Positions 1 through 12,489 of a stretch of DNA of 64,000 bases are shown here, one piece after another. Source of the stretch: Dasypus novemcinctus (lineage: Eukaryota > Chordata > Mammalia > Cingulata > Dasypodidae); the NCBI RefSeq assembly GCF_030445035.2, contig NC_080683.1, forward strand, positions 88,311,675 to 88,375,674, given 5' to 3'. Numbering within the stretch: the first letter of the stretch is position 1; each line of letters opens with the position of its first letter. The notes under the pieces are model-generated. The model was not told where the DNA came from and made no database searches. It saw only the letters and a list, made by a program, of their open reading frames with translations. The position numbers were made by a program, and so were the translations under genes.

Positions 1-298
1 TGTAAAGCTTATATATACTGAAATGTAGCTAGGAATTTTATAAAAGAAACTAGAGGTAGAAGAAAAAAAATGTTCAGCCACAGCTCTGATTTTTAAAAGG
101 ACTTAAAAGAAAAATTGCCAATAGTTACACAATTTCACAAAATTTTAAAATAAAAGCTTTTGTTATATACCTACATCAAACATGTACTTAATAGTTCTCT
201 TTATCAAGCACCGATTTGGAAACAAAACTTAATGTCTGCAAAATTAATTCCCACTTGTACTTTAACACTGTTACAGGTAAACAAGTAAATAACTTTAC

Positions 299-420
299 CT
301 CCTCCCATAGAATGTATTATAAAGAAACACTGCAAACAATCACAGTGCTCAGCTGACTTCCTGAGTTTCTCCAAAATTTGTTCCCGGTAAAGACTGCCAA
401 AAACTTTGTGACCTACAGCC
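299..420 (-). CDS. TUBE1: TUBE1 coding exon 6
   Basis: This exon encodes the end of Trp, then AVGHKVFGSLYREQ through CFFIIHSMGG plus one base. The acceptor is TTTTCAG and the donor GTAAAG. The codon split at the exon end leads into the rest of the GGGTGSG signature, which would be on the next exon outside the window. I saw no further exon in 1-298. Confidence 0.95.
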
Positions 421-3400
421 CTGAAAAAAAAAATATGTACTTTTAAAAATCCTTGTATTATTTCTTGATTAAAAAATTTCTAAGCTACATGAAAAGGTTA
501 TACAAATTTTGAAAAAGCATTTTTACTAGAATAAGTAAATTCTATAGTTTCATCTCAATGAACCATATTACAATATCTCATGTAATTTAACAAATACATA
601 GTCTTTAAATATACTGATAAGAGATATATATCATTAATGGATACTAAACTATGTTTTTGTAAATTTTATCTTCTCTTCCCTTTTCTGTTAAGGTACAAAT
701 ACACCAAAATAAGATTTTAGTTACAGAGTGTTTTTTTTTGTTTGTTTAAAGTAGATTCTGAATTGCAGTGGCTTTTACTATTAAAAAGGACAAAGTGGTC
801 AATTGGAAAGATATTACTGAAAACAAAAACTTTTTAACTAACCTATTCTGGTTTAAAATATAAGAAAAGCATTGGCCATATCATATTACTAGATAAAATG
901 ACACATTAGAAAATTGACATTCATGCAGAATATCTCTGCAAGCCTTTTTTGTTGCCCAAATTTGCAAGTATCATTGTAAGAATAGTTTCTCCATAAGGTG
1001 CAGTCAGGTATAACTCAAAAAGTTATATATAACTATTGTCATTATTTCATATTATACAAGGATCAATTTACAATGAGGAATTTGAAAAAGTAATTTTTCC
1101 TGATTCCTCTTTTTCTTAAAATAATGAGGATGTTCCAGGAGTTAAGAGTAAATATAGGTAGCTTAGAAGCATTGTGAAACACCATCATTTAATACAAGGC
1201 ATTCATTTTTAAGGTAAAGATGGTGGGCTGAAAGGCCTGGAGTTATGTGTTGTAAGTAACATTTGCTTTCATGCCAGCAGAACCTATTAGAAAGAAGCAA
1301 AGATTGCTTTTTAAAATATTCCAGTTAACATTCAATTGTTATGCTTAGCATACTCTTACCAATTATTCCCTGAGCCAGAAATATCAGTGATGAGCTGCTT
1401 GCTATCAAATACATCTTTCAATGGTCCCTGCAGAATTTCATTTACTACCCCTTCCTCCATGTCAATCAAGACAGCCTGAGAAAGAGAAAGAGAATTTAAT
1501 CAGTATATTTTCCTTTAGAATTAGTCAGTCTGTAAATGAAAAGAATTTAAGTTGCATTTTTCTTATAATTTAAGCTTAATCAAATTCTTTAAGCAGAATC
1601 TTTTAAGAATTTTTAAAAACTGAAAAATAATTTCAGTTTACTAGAAAGGCAGAATCTAATTAAGAGTTGGATTTTTAACTCTTTTATCCTACTCCAAACG
1701 TAAAGTGGGGGGAAAAAAAGGAACTTAATAATCTCTGCAGCTGAATGTTTAACAATATTTGTGAGCTTGTGTGCCTGTAAATTTCTTGAGAACAAGGTCT
1801 TGGAAATCTAGAAGGTAACTTTAACTAGAGCAAGTTCTCAATAAATGCAGGGCACAATAACGTACTTGCTCACTAGGAACAACAGTGCTGCTCTCTATGA
1901 ATCACAGCCAAAACTTGTCCTATTCAAGTGAGCAAGGCTAGGGCACTGAGTAGATTGAAAGACAAGGTCCATTCCCCCATGTAACCTCAAAATCCACTTT
2001 GTAATACAAATTTTACTGATTTAGGAGATAATCTATAGGACTAAGGGGAAATGAGAATATAAAACAATATAAAATTAACTGTGAAGGAAAAACTGACACA
2101 GAAAAAAGGCTAGGACGATATATGATCAGATGTTACACTGGGATTGCTTGGCAGTAGATTATGCCCTCTCCCCTTGTCCTCTTTTTTTTTTTTTTTTAAC
2201 TTTCCATATTTTCTACACTGAGGAAGAAACGTGATTAAGTAAAATAAATAAATTTAGAAAGCAAAGCTGAAAAAAATATTCTGAAATAACCTAAGGCATA
2301 CCATAAAGCTATCTGCTAACTTCTTGATTCAGTGTCACAGAGGAAGTCCTTGGCTTATGGGCTTTGGTTCTTGTGACCACTGCAGTTACTGTGCTACTGT
2401 GCTACGTGCTAATGTACATCCTATTTAATCCTCACAGTCCTATGCATAGATATCATAATCATCCCCATTTTACAGATGAGGAAACCAACAAATAACTTTC
2501 AAGATTTAAACCCAGCTAGCCTGGCTGAAGAATCTTCACTCTGAACCACCAAACTCTGTCCTAGTATCTAGTTGAAGGGAGACAAGTCAAGTCTGATACT
2601 TACAAACTGCTGGTTACAATGGAGTTACAATTTATGCACATTTCAATTCTAATTCAACTATTTGTGAGAGTTAAGTATGCTAATGTAAGCTAAATTACAT
2701 TACAAAGCCTGTAAAATTATATTTTCAAATGTATTATTTTATATACTGCAATCATTATACATATATTTTTACATACACAGGGTTGTACCAGGCAATCTAT
2801 AAGCAATTTTATGGATTTCCAAGGATATTGGTGACAGTATGCAATTTTCACCATAAATGCTGACTTTAACATCTAACCAAACACATAAGAGGGACTTCAC
2901 TGTAAGAACAAATTGTAGTACTAGAAGTTCTGTAAGACTTAAAAAAACAAAACCAGCCCTCATTCCTATATGAATTTATTGAGATGATCTGTGGAAATAT
3001 TAAACATAAATACCCACAAAATAATAAACCATAAACCCTCAATTACCTTGCAGTCTGATAAGGCAATCAGTATGCAAAAAACTGATATTTACATTCCTGA
3101 AGTTAGTTTTGATAGGACCATCACTCTCCCAGTCACTTAGCCTTAAAACCCTAACATAATACATACTTCTTTCATACCTTTCTTCCTCACATCAGACCTG
3201 ATTTTTGAAAATTAGTGTGGCTTTAATTAAAATTTGGGAAAGTATTTGGAGCTCCTCACCTAGGCATCCAAGGTCTGATCATAACTCTTTTAGAATTTAA
3301 TGTTTCCAGAGCCACTTGGTGATATAACCTTCTGGTCTTGTAACTTTCCCCTAATTGTAATATAGGGTTTAAAAATTGTTGAGTATTTGCTTTTTAATCT

Positions 3401-6400
3401 AAGTTCGTGGCCACAAAAGAAGGACCCAAGCACCAGCCTGGACTCCTCAGGGGTAAAAAGTTACATAATGCCAGAAGATCAAAAAGAGAAAGCAGAAGGA
3501 TACTTACTAGGACAAAAGTCAAAGGCTGCAGGAACAAACGAATCCTATCTTTCCTAATACTATTCCCTTCACCTCACATCCTGCTCACACAAGTGGTAGG
3601 AGGAAAGGGTTCAAACTGGGAGAAGCCTAGGACTCTAATATCTAGATTGGGATGTCAGCCTTTGCCCATGGCAGAGTATACCAAGTGCCAATCAATTCTC
3701 CTAAGAGCCTACAAGCAAATGGTCTTTGCCTGAAATTTTGTTTTCCAAGAATGTGGAAGATCACAGATATAAGGAGATGGTTCCCAGGTGCCACAAGACT
3801 ATTCCTCTCCATTTCTAGCTTCTACGCTAGTTCTATTGCTTTTTGACTGCACCTCCCCCCTTTTTTCAATAATCAAACATTACTGATCAACATCTGGAAA
3901 AGGCACTAGTTGTAGAGGATCAATTACAGAAGATAATTGTTGTTGGAATGAGATTAATACTATACATATGGACTCTGAAGTATTCATATTCAGGAAACCA
4001 TACATAATAATTGGTATATATTCACCATAATGTGGCTGGATACATGACTTGTTTTGGAGGTAGAAACCTGATGCAAATAAGTCTTTCATTATATTTAATT
4101 GAAAATTTAATCTGCCTTAGTATTATTTCAGGTCCTTAGAGTTAAGGCTTCTTTTGTTATTTATGTAAACATCTTTTTTCCCTTGAAACATTTAGATAAA
4201 AATACCAAACTGTAATACAATTGCCTCCCTAATGTTCCAGGTGGACACAAATGTCCAATTATCTACATATATATGAAATATGGCTTAAGTAAATTTTTGA
4301 GAAGTTAAAATTTTATTCTCATTATAGTCACAGAAGTATAGTTATTTTAAAAACACATGCATTCAAAAATTCAAACGTATGTATCTTACCCGTGCTTTTA
4401 AAGAACAAATTTTCCCCCTGGAAATACTGCCACCATCACCAACCACTCTGAAAGATATAAGATGAGAAAAGGTCATAACATCTTTCATGGTTAATAGTGC
4501 TACCAGGTAATAAGAGTTAACTTCCATTTATACAGGCTGCTTATAGGTCAGTAAGGCAGACACAACAGCCCTGTTCAACCTCCTCCTCCCTTGCCTACCT
4601 CCCATAAAGCTAAAAATGTGAGGTTCTTATTTTCCCTGCTTCCTTGGTAGTTAGGGTTGGCCATGTAATCCAGTTCTAGCTAAAGAGATAAAGGTGAGGT
4701 ATGCTGGACTTTTTTTTATATAAAAAGGATTAGATGTCGTTGGTGGCAATCTTTTCTCTTCTTTCAGTCTTGAACAAGAATATGGATGTAATTCCTGGTG
4801 TGGAGGCTGCTATTTTGTAGTCATGAAGTGATAAGCATGGGAACTAAAAAATCAATACAATAAGGATGGTGGAAAGGGTATCTAATTCTTTGAAGTACTT
4901 CTCTAAACCTAGAACATCCTAGTTGCTTATTTCTTTGTATTTGAAAGAACTGGAAACCTTTATCACTTAAGCCACAAATACTCAGCTTTTCCACTGCAGC
5001 CAAACGTACATCCACTGATATACCAGTTAGATACCATTGTGTTCCTAAGTATATTCTTAAAATTTCGTCTTGAAAATAAGTATCAAAGCACCTAAAGCTC
5101 TAAACACAGGGCACATGTCAATAAATATAATTCCACAAGAAACCAGAACATATGACAGGAAGCTGAATTAGCACAGATAATGCTATAGGTCAGAGTTTGG
5201 TAAACTACAGCCCTTGAGCCAACTTTGACCAGCTATTTTCCAAAGTTTCACTGGAACACAACCATGCCTGTTCATTTATCTATTATCTATACCTGCAGGC
5301 ATGCTACAGTGACAAAGTAGCTAGGCAAAGCCTAAAATATTCTCTTGCCCTTTATAGGAAAAGGTTTGCCACTTCCTGCTATATGTAAATTCCTACATTA
5401 TTAAAGTTTTTTTTTTTGTTTTTAGGCATACCAGTGATTGAACCAGGACCTCATAAATGCAGACACTCAACCACTGAGTTTACCCGCTCCTCCCTACCAC
5501 ATTATTAAAAAGGTGTAATTTCCTTAGACACAGAAATATACATGAAGATGTGTTCTCATATTTGAAAAATACTATTCTTACTAACTTGTAGTACAGATGT
5601 GGTATGTATTGATGGTACAGGGAAAGAAGAGCAAGATTCTACATCCCTTCTCTTTCTCAAACATGATACTAGTGAAATAAGAATGCTTTCAATTTAAATT
5701 ATAAAGCAAACGTAGATGAGACTGTAGTTATGCAAAGCCACCTTAACAGTGAATAGTTCCAAGGCTGAGTCCTAACTATGTAACAGTCAGTGAAGGACTG
5801 ATGATCAAGAAAGGAACTTTAGGGTAGGAATTTGGTTAGCATTGCAAAGATAAACTTGAGTAGTATCTCTCTTAATATTTAGGGGAGAGGATGTTCTAAT
5901 CTACAAACATGAGGAGATGAGGTTTTTATGACAAGAATTTCCATATAATAGAGATGACACAGACATTAACTTCCCTTAGTCTGCTTCCATGGTAACCTAT
6001 CAACCTTCTGATTATTATGTAGCTTTCTAAGTAGATATCCTAGAGAAGATAAAACGACTGGGAAGAAAAATGAGTATCAGGTCTTCTTGAGTTATCGTTC
6101 CCACTGTCAGTATATTAACTTTAGCTTTTTAATCTCCCATTCTTTCCTTTGAGTTTGGTTAATGTGACTATTCTGGAAAAGACTGTACCTATTCTCAAGG
6201 AGCCAACAACAAGGTTTCTGAATTTCAAGCCTGCATGACAGACTCTGGAATTCACCAACGAAGTGGGGGATAACTGGTCTTCCCCAGGCGATAACTGACT
6301 CAAAGTAACCAGCCAACTAATTCAGACTACAACTGGAATTTTTATTAAATTAGATTAAAGCCTGATATTAAGTATATATTTTTCAGTTCAAGCCTACCAG

Positions 6401-8700
6401 TTTAGTTTTATGAAGCATTTTGAAAATGCATGAACTTAACACTACTGTTTCAGTTAAGAGTATGATATACTCCCCTATTAAAAAAATGTAATCTGACAAT
6501 TATTTTTCTATTTTTTAGCACATTCTCTTCATAGAGCAAATATTTCTGACCACAATAAAGAAAAGTAAATGACATTTTTTCTTTTAAAAGTTTGCCATAA
6601 ACAAATGCATTAACAAGATATACTTAGTGGGAAGTGGACTTGGCCCAATGGATAGGGAATCTGCCTACCACACGGGAGGTCTGCGGTTCAAACCCCGGGC
6701 CTCCTTGACTCGTGTGGGGCTGGCCCATGTACAGAGCTGATGCACGCAAGGAGTGCCGTGCCATGCAGGGGTGTCCCCCGTGTAGGGGAGCCCCACGCAC
6801 AAGTAGTGTGCCCTGTAAGGAGAGCCACCCTGCGTGAAAGAAAGTGCAGCCTGCCCAGGAATGGCGCCGCACACACGGAGAGCTGACACAACAAGATGAC
6901 GCAACAAAGAGAGACACAGATTCCCGTGCCGCTGATAAGGATAGAAGTGGTCACAGAAGAAGACGCAGCGAATGGACACAGGGAGCAGACAACTGGGGGC
7001 TGGGGTGGGGAGAGAAATAAAAAATAAATCTTTAGGGAAAAAAAAAGATACACTTAGGGAAAAATTCAGCTTTCCTTTAGTGAAACGTTATTTCAAGGTT
7101 AAGTGAAAAAAGACAGTAAAGTTTTTTCTTCCATAACATGGCTTAAAAAGGAAACCTGTTGTCCTGTTCTGCAGAATGAGAAAAGAATAACGAGAACAAA
7201 TACTCTTTCAATAATGAGAAAACAACTCTGGGTTCCCTTCCTGAAAAGGTTCCACGGGGTTCTAGCTCCTGATACCTCCTGCAACCCAAGGTTCCCCCAT
7301 CTTGGATCCCTACCCTCTCCTCCCCCCAGTGGAAGCAGCCCCTAGGAAGGGACTCCTACAGAGTTCAAGGGCAGCAGGGCAGTTTCCCCTCAAACTCCTG
7401 AAACCTACCATGGAGGGAGGTGCACAGGCCCTAGGCTCTGGAAAGCAATCTGCGGTTCTTGAACTCCAAGGGGTCCACAGGAACCTTATGAGCTACCTTA
7501 GCTCAGGGCCTTTGCAAAGGGAAAGATCAGTTACCAGAAACCATGGCAGGCTGTGGGGACAGCCAGGTGTGCGGTAATCAGCAGGCAGTGTAATTATCTT
7601 TATGCTAATTAATTCTCAGCTCATTACATTTCCTGTGGTTAACTGGTACTTCAGTTGATTTGATTAAAAGGAAAACAAAAGAGACTTTTTCAAGGTTACT
7701 GTTATTGTCCTTTGAAGAATTCTCTCCAAATCTGTTGACATAAAAAGGTTAATTGTGCTCCATGACAGATTTTAATCCTATCTTACCTGGTATCCACATT
7801 TCTAAAGAAGTTGCTTATTGCTTCATCATAAATTCCTTTCTAAAAAGAAAATATACAAATAGCATTTGATAAAGTTTTGCCTCTTAACCCCCCCACCCCC
7901 CGGCCAATGAGATCCTTTCAGTTTTAATAACCCCACAATACTTGTAATGGTTAGTATGTGGTTGTAGTAAGAAAAACGAAATAACACAAAATACTGAGCC
8001 TGATGCTTCCCATCGCCTCCTACAGGAGAGTAAATGCCATAAATTCTGTGGATTAAGTGCAGCAGAGGGTGCTATAGAGCAGGTGCATCAAATGAGTTTT
8101 CTCTGTTTTTAAAGCTGACTGGTTAATTTAAGAAATATGCCACAAGCGTTACCTATTTTACAAAGTACCTTCACACACATTATCTCACTGATCATATACT
8201 ATCTCACTGATCACACATGAGGCATATCTCATTCTTCACAAGAACGCTGATACAAATGAGGACCCTGAGAATTAGGAAAATTGTTAAGACGAAGGTCCCC
8301 GGCCAATGTTCTTTTCGTGTATTGTCTAACGCCAGCATACATTTAAAAAGCAGTATTTTTTTCTTTACAATAAAGGTGCCAGAGAACTTATATTGGTCAG
8401 ATAAAAACTCAAATAGAGTATTTCTTGTTTGTTGGAGGAGCCTCGGTGACAGGCGAGGGGGACATCGGGGCCGAGGGGACCCGGCGCGGGGCGGGTACCT
8501 GGTTGACCGCGGCGTGCTCCCTCAGCGCCAAGTCCCAGAAGCAGCAGCCAATCTGGTTTCCACACTGGCCAACTGGGGCCGAAGGAGGAAGAAGGAAAGC
8601 GAACAGACATTAGGCGGGAAATAAGGTCGTTCGGCTCTGTAGCGACCCGATCCCCACCCTTCCAACGCAGCTTACCCTGCACGACCACCGACTGGGTCAT
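299..8700 (-). CDS. TUBE1: TUBE1, epsilon-tubulin, 5' part (coding exons 1-6; gene continues past the left edge)
   Basis: Epsilon-tubulin is a GTP-binding tubulin of centrioles and basal bodies, needed for stable triplet microtubules. Six minus-strand exons splice in phase: 8676-8700, 8499-8572, 7787-7839, 4390-4447, 1360-1475 and 299-420. They encode about 149 residues, starting MTQSVVVQVGQCGNQIG, the usual N-terminal tubulin nucleotide-binding segment, and ending in IIHSMGGG, the start of the tubulin signature GGGTGSG. All introns have GT-AG borders. The human protein is about 475 residues, so roughly the first third is present. I chose the ATG at 8698-8700 because it matches the family N-terminus and no upstream in-frame ATG is needed. 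Compared with remembered human sequence there are only a few conservative changes. It sits head-to-head with FAM229B across a CpG-rich promoter. The larger introns hold only repeats. Confidence 0.96.
1360..1475 (-). CDS. TUBE1: TUBE1 coding exon 5
   Basis: This exon encodes AVLIDMEEGVVNEILQ through DISGSGNN plus two bases of Trp. It contains the tubulin DMEEGVVN segment and the SGSGNNWA loop. The acceptor is TTCTCAG and the donor GTAAG; the length is 116 nt. Confidence 0.96.
2385..2565 (-). mobile_element. MIR SINE in a TUBE1 intron
   Basis: CCCCATTTTACAGATGAGGA preceded by TTTAATCCTCACAG is the MIR core, reversed. Confidence 0.65.
4390..4447 (-). CDS. TUBE1: TUBE1 coding exon 4
   Basis: This exon encodes RVVGDGGSISRGKICSLKAR, with the first Arg split from exon 3. 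The acceptor is CTTTCAG and the donor GTAAG; its 58 nt return the frame to phase 0. Confidence 0.95.
5188..5384 (-). mobile_element. Old hAT-type nonautonomous DNA transposon
   Basis: GTTTGGTAAACTACAGCCC at one end, GGCAAAGCCTAAAATATTCT inside and GGTTTGCC near the other end match a common mammalian DNA-transposon relic that usually reads, in the opposite sense, as a remnant with AAATATTTTAGGCTTTG. I do not recall its family name with certainty. Confidence 0.6.
5406..5498 (-). mobile_element. tRNA-derived SINE (short armadillo DAS type) with target duplications
   Basis: On the minus strand it reads like a tRNA-related head: a box-A-like part with CTCAGTGGTTGAGTGTCTGC and a box-B-like GTTCAATCAC, then an A-rich tail (T-run at the left end). 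It is flanked by an 11-bp direct repeat ACATTATTAAA at 5395-5405 and 5499-5509. Confidence 0.85.
6628..7045 (+). mobile_element. DAS SINE (armadillo tRNA-derived), full length
   Basis: Box A (TGGCCCAATGG, 6641-6651) and box B (GGTTCAAACC, 6685-6694) head a 418-bp element that ends in an A-rich tail. It is flanked by a 12-bp target duplication, AGATATACTTAG at 6616-6627 and AGATACACTTAG at 7046-7057 (one mismatch). The long GC-rich body full of GTGCC/CCCCACG blocks is typical of DAS elements in Dasypus and is the main taxonomic clue in the window. Confidence 0.9.
7100..7580. other. GC-richer block in a TUBE1 intron, unassigned
   Basis: This stretch is richer in G+C than its surroundings and has a plus-strand frame of about 90 codons. 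No splice pattern, protein-family signature or repeat identity is visible. It is most likely noncoding. Confidence 0.4.
7787..7839 (-). CDS. TUBE1: TUBE1 coding exon 3
   Basis: This exon encodes KGIYDEAISNFFRNVDT plus two bases of an Arg codon. The acceptor is CTTTTTAG and the donor GTAAG; the length is 53 nt. Confidence 0.95.
8155..8280 (-). mobile_element. MIR fragment upstream of TUBE1 exon 3
   Basis: TTTACAAAGTACCTTCACAC followed by a reversed 'gaggaccctgag' core resembles MIR. It contains a short internal duplication of ATCTCACTGATCA. Confidence 0.4.
8499..8572 (-). CDS. TUBE1: TUBE1 coding exon 2
   Basis: This exon encodes VGQCGNQIGCCFWDL through HAAVNQ and includes the GQCGNQIG nucleotide-contact segment conserved in tubulins. 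The acceptor is CCCCAG and the donor GTACC. The 74 nt complete 33 codons together with exon 1. Confidence 0.96.
8676..8700 (-). CDS. TUBE1: TUBE1 coding exon 1
   Basis: This exon encodes MTQSVVVQ plus one base of the next codon. The donor is GTAAG directly left of 8676. The 25-nt length leaves phase 1, which joins exon 2 to give Val-Gly-Gln-Cys. Confidence 0.96.
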
Positions 8701-8899
8701 GCTGCTGGGCCGCCAGCCCAGGTAACCAGACGGCCCGCGCGGACCTTCGCATTCTCGATGCCCAGCAACTGAGCTCTTCGAGGGGGCAGGGCAGCCGTAA
8801 GTCACGCCGCTGCCGCCAGTCGCTGCAGTCGCCAAGCACTTCTCAGGTTAGGCTACGATTTTCCGCCAGAAGGCTGCGCGAGTGCGCTTGCGTCTTGCT

Positions 8900-8913
8900 G
8901 TTACCATAGCGAC
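8900..8913. promoter_or_regulatory. X-box (RFX-family binding site)
   Basis: The sequence GTTACCATAGCGAC fits the X-box consensus of two six-base half-sites, RYYNYY and RRNRAC, separated by 1-3 bases (two here). RFX factors bind such imperfect palindromes upstream of ciliary and centriolar genes. It lies 200 bp upstream of the TUBE1 start codon, between the two divergent genes, where it could serve both. This is a motif match only; binding is inferred. Confidence 0.7.
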
Positions 8914-10689
8914 TAGGCCTCCGGATAGCAGATCCTCGGTGCTTTGTCAACACCTTTGAGCATCGGCTGCTGCGGAGGCCGGGGTAATTGGCGGGTAATT
9001 GGCCTTAGAGTGGGAGGTAAAAATATTGGCTTTAGAGGTTTAGTCTGCGTTCATGGTCTCAGTGCCCTGGGCATGGGGTCAGATTCCCGTTTATTTAGAT
9101 TCCACGGGACGCCACGTTAGTATCTCTATCTCTGTTGTAACAGAAAACGGACGATGTTGATGAATACAAGGGAACCCAAGAGAAGTAGACGTGTACGGGC
9201 AGAACCGAAACCAGGTAGTTACACACGGTGACAAAAATGGCAAAACTAAGTTCAGAAGCCCTACCACTATTTGTTGAACGCGGTGTGTTCCCAGCATTAA
9301 TTTTTGGCCCTCTGGCGGATGCAAAAGAAATTAAGACATAGACTCAGTTCCAAGAAACTTAAAATCGAATTGCACACACACACGAAATAAAACAAAGGTG
9401 TGATTAACAATAGTGTGTGACGCTGACTACAAGTGAAATAGAAATCAGTGTATGGGGATGTAGATTGGAAGAAATTGAAGTTTGATGGCAGAGATGAAAT
9501 TAAAACTAGGCATTTTATGTATGCAGTGTTTAGATAGAAGATTTTTTAAAAATCAGGGATTCCTGGAAATTTCCAACCCTTTAAAATTGTCGAATATTGA
9601 AAAATACTGCAAATTTTGTTGATCAATTAGACCAGATTCCAGTTAAGAACTGAAGCACTTCTTCAATGCAATTAACATTTTCTTCAAAAATTCTGAGAAA
9701 CTAAATCCCTAAGAGGGCTCTTAATCTTAAAAAAAAGTTAAATTATATGTACTATTAATGTGTTGTAATATGAACCATAGTAAAGACTAGAACACCTTAT
9801 TCCCCACCAAGACAAATAATAGTTGTTGCTACATTTCTCTGATAGCTGGTAAGTTTGAAGTTGCAATGAGTTGTTTATGGTGTTGAGGTTTTCCCATATT
9901 TCTGTCTGAATGTTTTCACCTTAGTACTTATATCTCTTGTGATTAATAGATTATACTCTTATAAGTTCTTGTTGGGGAGCGTGGGGTCTGTAGTGGCAGT
10001 ACAGTCAGGCACTTCTAACACTTCATTTAAAATATTGATGTAGTAGTCCCAAAGGATGGGACTTAAAAATTTGCAGTTTGGTCCAGTTTGTAGGCAGTGA
10101 TGTGAGTAAATTTGCTTCAGTGAGTTGTGCTGTCAGCTCATCTGGTATTCTGGTTTCTGAAGAGCTCTATCCTCCATGCAGTGGCTAAGTCCAAATCATT
10201 CCCCAGAAGCCATACATAGGTAGGAAGTAAGATTTTAAAAAATCCTAACATTTCTCATTAACTTTAGTCTAGAGAGAATCAGCCTGAGAAGACAATTCTG
10301 CTTAAATATCAAGGTAGAACCTTAAATACCTGCCATTCCGGGACCTAAGTAGAAGCAAAATAAAACCTTCCAGAAATCATATTTTTCAGGAGTCCACATT
10401 GATGTTATAAGTCTGAGTGTATCCTGGAGTTGAATATGCTCCCAACTAGGTGAACTGAGGCCTCATTTGAAATATTCAACAGACTTACAGAATAGCAAAT
10501 ATTATCCAGTTCATCTCAATGGAATTCTCTCCAACATACTTCCTCCCACACAAATACAATGAAAAGGAAAATATAATTTACCTTTGAAACTTTAATTGCA
10601 AGTGGAAGAATAGGTTTCAGAGCGGTAAGATAGAAGTCAAGGAGAATTTATTCACATAATATCAAGTATGGTAGATTGGATTCTTGTTC

Positions 10690-11110
10690 TGAATTCTTTA
10701 CTTCCTTCCTGTGGATGTGACTATGCAGTACCTCCTAGTAGGCAGAGTATCTTTGCCCCATTGACTTTGGGCTTGGCCATGTGACTTGCTTTGGCCAATG
10801 GAATAACATGTATGAAACAGGATTTTAAAATGTGCATGCATGCATTGTCTTGGCCTCTTGAACTTTGCCATTCTTTATGAGAAAAATATGCCTCAGGTGG
10901 CCCCTGTTTCCAAAATAATGGAGACATGTATATTAAATGTAAATGTAAATCTGAATTGGAGTCTGGAGTCCTGCTGATCCCAGTCAAATCCAAGGGAACT
11001 AAGTGGAGATCAGTTGAACAGAAGACTACCCACAGTCTTAAGAGTAAGTGAAAATTTTTGGTTGGTGCCACTGAGATTCGGGGGTGAGCAGTAATGGAGC
11101 CATAGTTGAT
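10690..11110 (+). repeat. Old mammalian interspersed repeat, family uncertain
   Basis: A stretch containing GGCCATGTGACTTGCTTTGG and CCAATGGAAT matches a motif I remember from many ancient mammalian repeats. I cannot name the family safely. Confidence 0.4.
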
Positions 11111-12489
11111 GAACACATAGAGCAAATAGATTGGACAAAATTTCCCATGTTAAAAATAAGTAATATAAAAATGAAAATTATGCACACACAGTACTATTGA
11201 AGGAAGGAAAATAGCATGCAATAGACAGGTGAAGTATGTGATCTGGAATAAAACTTAACCTAAGGGGGTAAAAAAAGAAAATTCATCATTTATACTTTGT
11301 GCATTATAAACTCAATGTGAATATGAATTCAGAAAATGAAATTAAAGACAAGATGGTAGAACAGTAGATTGAGAAGTAAGCTCTCCGAGGGCTGAGTCTT
11401 GCCTATTTGCCCACCACTATGTCCCTAGTACCTAGAACCTTGCCTGGGAACAGTAGATAGTAAACATTCAATGAATAATTGAACTAAAATGGAGATAACA
11501 GCTAAGGAAATTAATTGGAAACTGCAACACCCACCTTCTAGGATTAATGACTAAATTAGGAATATGAAGAAACAGACTAAAGAGCTGAAAATCAACTTAC
11601 TGGTGCAGAGGAAAGTTTTGAGATGATCACAGAGAATGGTGAAGCAAAGGACAAAGATGTTAAAGCTATTAAAATATATAAGGTGACAAAGATGGTTTAA
11701 CATAAGATTAATTCAGTAAATGGAGGGAGAAATGCACTTAATGATATTAGAAAATAATAAAGGAAGAAAAATGTATGCATCAAAATGATTCAACATGTTC
11801 CATGGAAAAATTTATATAGAAGAATCAACACCAAGTGATATATCCTGGTTAAGTTATTCAGTTTTCAAAATAAAGAATTCTGTAGGTATCCAGACAAGAA
11901 ACGAAAAGGAAGGGAGTTTAGCAGAAAAGCAATTAGTCTGTTTTTAGATTTACCTGCAGCACATTCAATACTTGAGGATATTTAAAAATATGTTATGAAA
12001 TTTGAAGGGGAAATAAAATGTGTTCCAAGAAAATACACTCTTATAGCTGACCAAGTTTTCATTTAAGTATAATTTGAATGTGTGGGTACTGTCTATCCAT
12101 TTTTATTCCTGCTTCCTGCCATTTCTTTTCTGAGCTCATCTCTTTTACATAATAACTTGACAAATACAGTGGACAATACCAACATGTTATTTACCGTTCT
12201 GTCTTCTAACCTCTTCCCCTAGAATTCTGATCAGTGGGTAACTTATCTGTCTCCCAGGTTATCACAGGGTTTTCCAAAATGTTTTTTCAAAAGGTTTTCC
12301 ACTTAATAACATAGATCATCATGTTTTCATCTTCCAATAACAGTTTTTATGTCACCTGCTGCTTGACCACTAGTAGTATGTAAAATATATGGTTAGTGCC
12401 ATATATTTTAGTTTTTTGTTATGGCATCATCCAGATCTACTCCCAAATCTGTGTAAGTCAGGATAAATTTTGTTATGCAGTGATAATAT

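Larger units (their letters stand above)
8430..9020. promoter_or_regulatory. Bidirectional CpG-rich promoter of TUBE1 and FAM229B
   Basis: The base composition changes sharply from the AT-rich surroundings to a GC-rich, CpG-dense block that covers TUBE1 exons 1-2 and the first few hundred bases upstream. No TATA box is visible. TUBE1 is transcribed leftward from this block. FAM229B, whose coding exons begin 9 kb to the right, is expected to start here because the human pair is head-to-head. Possible splice donors for a noncoding FAM229B first exon are the GTs at about 8984, 8995 and 9017. I cannot tell which is used, or place the two transcription starts exactly. Confidence 0.8.

Noticed and set aside
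6624-7053. Minus-strand frames of 97-121 codons at the first DAS SINE
   Set aside because: They lie wholly within the SINE, and similar frames recur at the second copy (35652-36059). They are frames of the repeat, not genes.
7103-7577. Plus-strand frames of 80-91 codons in a TUBE1 intron
   Set aside because: There is no splice context, no Kozak-supported start with a conserved product, and no family resemblance.
8701-8835. In-frame open reading upstream of the TUBE1 start, suggesting a 45-residue N-terminal extension
   Set aside because: The upstream frame opens with TTG, not ATG, and the family N-terminus (MTQSVVVQVGQCG) begins at 8700. It is 5' UTR in a GC-rich promoter where stops are rare.
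8425-8835. Frames of 62-156 codons on both strands in the TUBE1 promoter
   Set aside because: They are shadows of TUBE1 exons 1-2 and CpG-island sequence.
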